Origin: Phycisphaerae bacterium
GTDB lineage: Bacteria; Planctomycetota; Phycisphaerae; UBA1845; PWPN01
DNA length: 64,000 bases
Direction of reading: 5' to 3'
Assembly: GCA_018003015.1 (NCBI GenBank)
Contig: JAGNEZ010000007.1
Location: forward strand, 1-64,000
In this document: positions 62,879-64,000 of the stretch, piece by piece
How positions within the stretch are numbered: position 1 is the stretch's first letter
How the letters are laid out: every line of letters starts with the position of its first letter
Program-made: the position numbers and the translations under genes
The notes under the pieces: generated by a model
What the model was told of the DNA's origin: nothing
The model's input: only the letters and a program-made list of their open reading frames with translations
Database searches by the model: none

Positions 62879-63075
62879 ACCGCATGCCACCGCACCTCCC
62901 CCCTCAGCAGCAGCCAGCTGCTTGACCGACCAGGCTCGCCGCTTGCGGACTCAACCCCGAAGGAAGGGCTTCAACTTTGGGCGCGGTACCTTCGCCGACG
63001 AACCAACTCGTCAAACCAGCTCCCTGGCGGAACGGGTCATGCGCCTGCCCACCCAACACGATGCTTGGCGGGCGC

Positions 63076-63115
63076 AAGAGAAAAGAGCCGGGCGCGCCAA
63101 GGGCGCTCCCGGCTC
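63076..63115 (-). terminator. intrinsic terminator for the PEP-CTERM gene
   Basis: GAGCCGGG (63085-63092) pairs with CCCGGCTC (63108-63115), and the inner GCGCC/GGCGC (63094-63098 with 63102-63106) extends the stem after one mismatch. On the minus strand it is followed by CTTTTCTCTT. It lies about 40 bases past the stop of the PEP-CTERM gene. On the plus strand an ATTTTG follows, so it may also serve the epimerase gene. Confidence 0.75.
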
Positions 63116-63156
63116 CATGATTTTGCCATCTTCCCTTCCTCAACCCGCTGTGAGGA

Positions 63157-63864
63157 TCAGCGACGACGCAGGAAGAGGCCGCCGAGCGCAAGCAGGCACA
63201 GGGTTGCCGGCTCGGGCAGAAGGCGGATGTCATCGTAGCCGACGCCCCCACCACCGCTGTCAGCCCACAGGTCCAGCGCCGCAATCGACTTGACGTGATT
63301 CGCGTCGCCCGCATTGTACCAGTCGGCCGTTCCAACATAGGCACCGCCGTAATAGGTGGTCTGGGTGTTGGCGTCCAGATCGATCGCCACCTTGATCTGC
63401 TTCCACTGATCGTAGGCGATCGGAACACCCGGCTTCTCCGAACTCTCGTCGTCGGTGACCAGGTTCGTCCCGTAGTCGAACTTCATCTGTACGCTCCAAC
63501 CCTTCGGAGCAGAGCCGCCGATGTTGTAGTTGTTCATCATGATGAAGTACGTCTGGGTACCCGCGTGAGTGCTCGGAATGTACTGCATCGCGGTGAACAC
63601 GTACTTGCCGCTGGTGTAGCCGCTGTACTGCTGAACCAGATCGTCGCCCGCGGTCATCTCGACCATCTGGTCACCCGCTGAACTGGGCTTCGGATCCACC
63701 TTCACGGCAGCATTCACGCCACCGGCGTCCCAGCCATCCCAGCCGCCTACACCGTCCAGCACGGTGCCTGCGGCATACGACTGGAAATCGTCGGACCAAA
63801 GGGCGCCCATGGCGGGGACGGCCATCAAGGCCAGAAGGGCCACAGCTGACATGACATGCTTCAT
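63157..63864 (-). CDS. PEP-CTERM sorting-domain protein
   Basis: Secreted protein of 235 residues: signal peptide (SAVALLALMAVPAMGA), a beta-rich body of about 190 residues with Trp/Asp-rich strands (DDFQSY, GWDGWDAGG, YFIMMNNYN) resembling LamG/concanavalin-type folds, and a C-terminal PEP-CTERM tripartite signal: PEPATLCLLALGGLFLRRR (Pro-Glu-Pro, hydrophobic helix, Arg-Arg-Arg). An exosortase would cleave at this signal and anchor the protein in extracellular polymer. GGGAGGAG before 63864 fixes the start. A terminator follows. Confidence 0.9.
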   Translation of the reverse strand: MKHVMSAVALLALMAVPAMGALWSDDFQSYAAGTVLDGVGGWDGWDAGGVNAAVKVDPKPSSAGDQMVEMTAGDDLVQQYSGYTSGKYVFTAMQYIPSTHAGTQTYFIMMNNYNIGGSAPKGWSVQMKFDYGTNLVTDDESSEKPGVPIAYDQWKQIKVAIDLDANTQTTYYGGAYVGTADWYNAGDANHVKSIAALDLWADSGGGGVGYDDIRLLPEPATLCLLALGGLFLRRR

Positions 63865-64000
63865 GATCTCTCCTCCCGAATGATTGAGGTTTCTGCAGGG
63901 CGTCTGGCGCAGACACACGAGCACCATTCAGGAAACACCCCGCTGGTCTTCCGAATATGCCAAGTACCCCTCCTCCTCGAACGAGATGGGCCATGGCATC

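Overview
The window is GC-rich bacterial chromosome, and its gene content points to Planctomycetota, probably a Phycisphaerae-like lineage. The markers are a DUF1559-style prepilin fragment, a membrane protein with the planctomycete-type zinc ribbon (C-x2-C, NLTG, C-P-x-C-G), a PEP-CTERM protein ending in Arg-Arg-Arg, Tat-exported Gfo/Idh/MocA oxidoreductases, and many secreted carbohydrate-active enzymes. This is inferred from family content, not from an rRNA marker. I saw no rRNA, tRNA, CRISPR array or insertion sequence.

Layout. 110-12973: an FCD-type GntR regulator faces a seven-gene plus-strand sugar/sugar-acid block (mutarotase-like, SDR, enolase-superfamily dehydratase, APC permease, GH38 alpha-mannosidase-like, Gfo/Idh, ceramidase-like). 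Two identical 11-bp FadR-type palindromes lie between them. 13058-20677: a membrane sulfatase/LTA-synthase-like protein, a PHP-domain lipoprotein, and an exopolysaccharide group (formyltransferase, polysaccharide deacetylase, polyprenyl glycosylphosphotransferase). 20847-23593: a lipoprotein, then a retron. 23654-26885: psd-pssA-gltX, all overlapping by ATGA. 27470-36677: two calcium-binding TSP3 proteins, one of them a 1,474-residue lipoprotein with binary-toxin-like features, and a tricorn protease homologue. 36706-48673: MauE/DoxX plus rhodanese, GH15, a D-cysteine-desulfhydrase-like PLP enzyme, arginine decarboxylase, GH106 and the zinc-ribbon protein. 48761-64000: mostly housekeeping (rpmE, prfA, a duplicated-domain protein, glmM-like mutase; SGNH lipoprotein, M42 peptidase, ilvE; tsaD, lysS, lolCE-like, lolD-like), an epimerase and a PEP-CTERM protein.

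The most exciting locus is 21906-23593. A TTGACG-N17-TACAAG promoter would start transcription almost exactly at the first base of a compact structured RNA (21941-22051). That RNA is bounded by a 9-bp perfect inverted repeat, holds an msr-like stem with a UUU loop, and ends in a perfect 7-bp msd-like hairpin. It is followed by a retron-class reverse transcriptase (HALFH, LPQGAPTSP, YADD, VTG motifs) and, one base after the RT stop codon, a 2H phosphoesterase of the 2'-5' RNA ligase family. Retron msDNA carries a 2',5' RNA-DNA branch, so a 2H enzyme as the linked effector or msDNA-processing partner is chemically suggestive. I do not recall it as an established retron effector type, but I could not check this against retron censuses.
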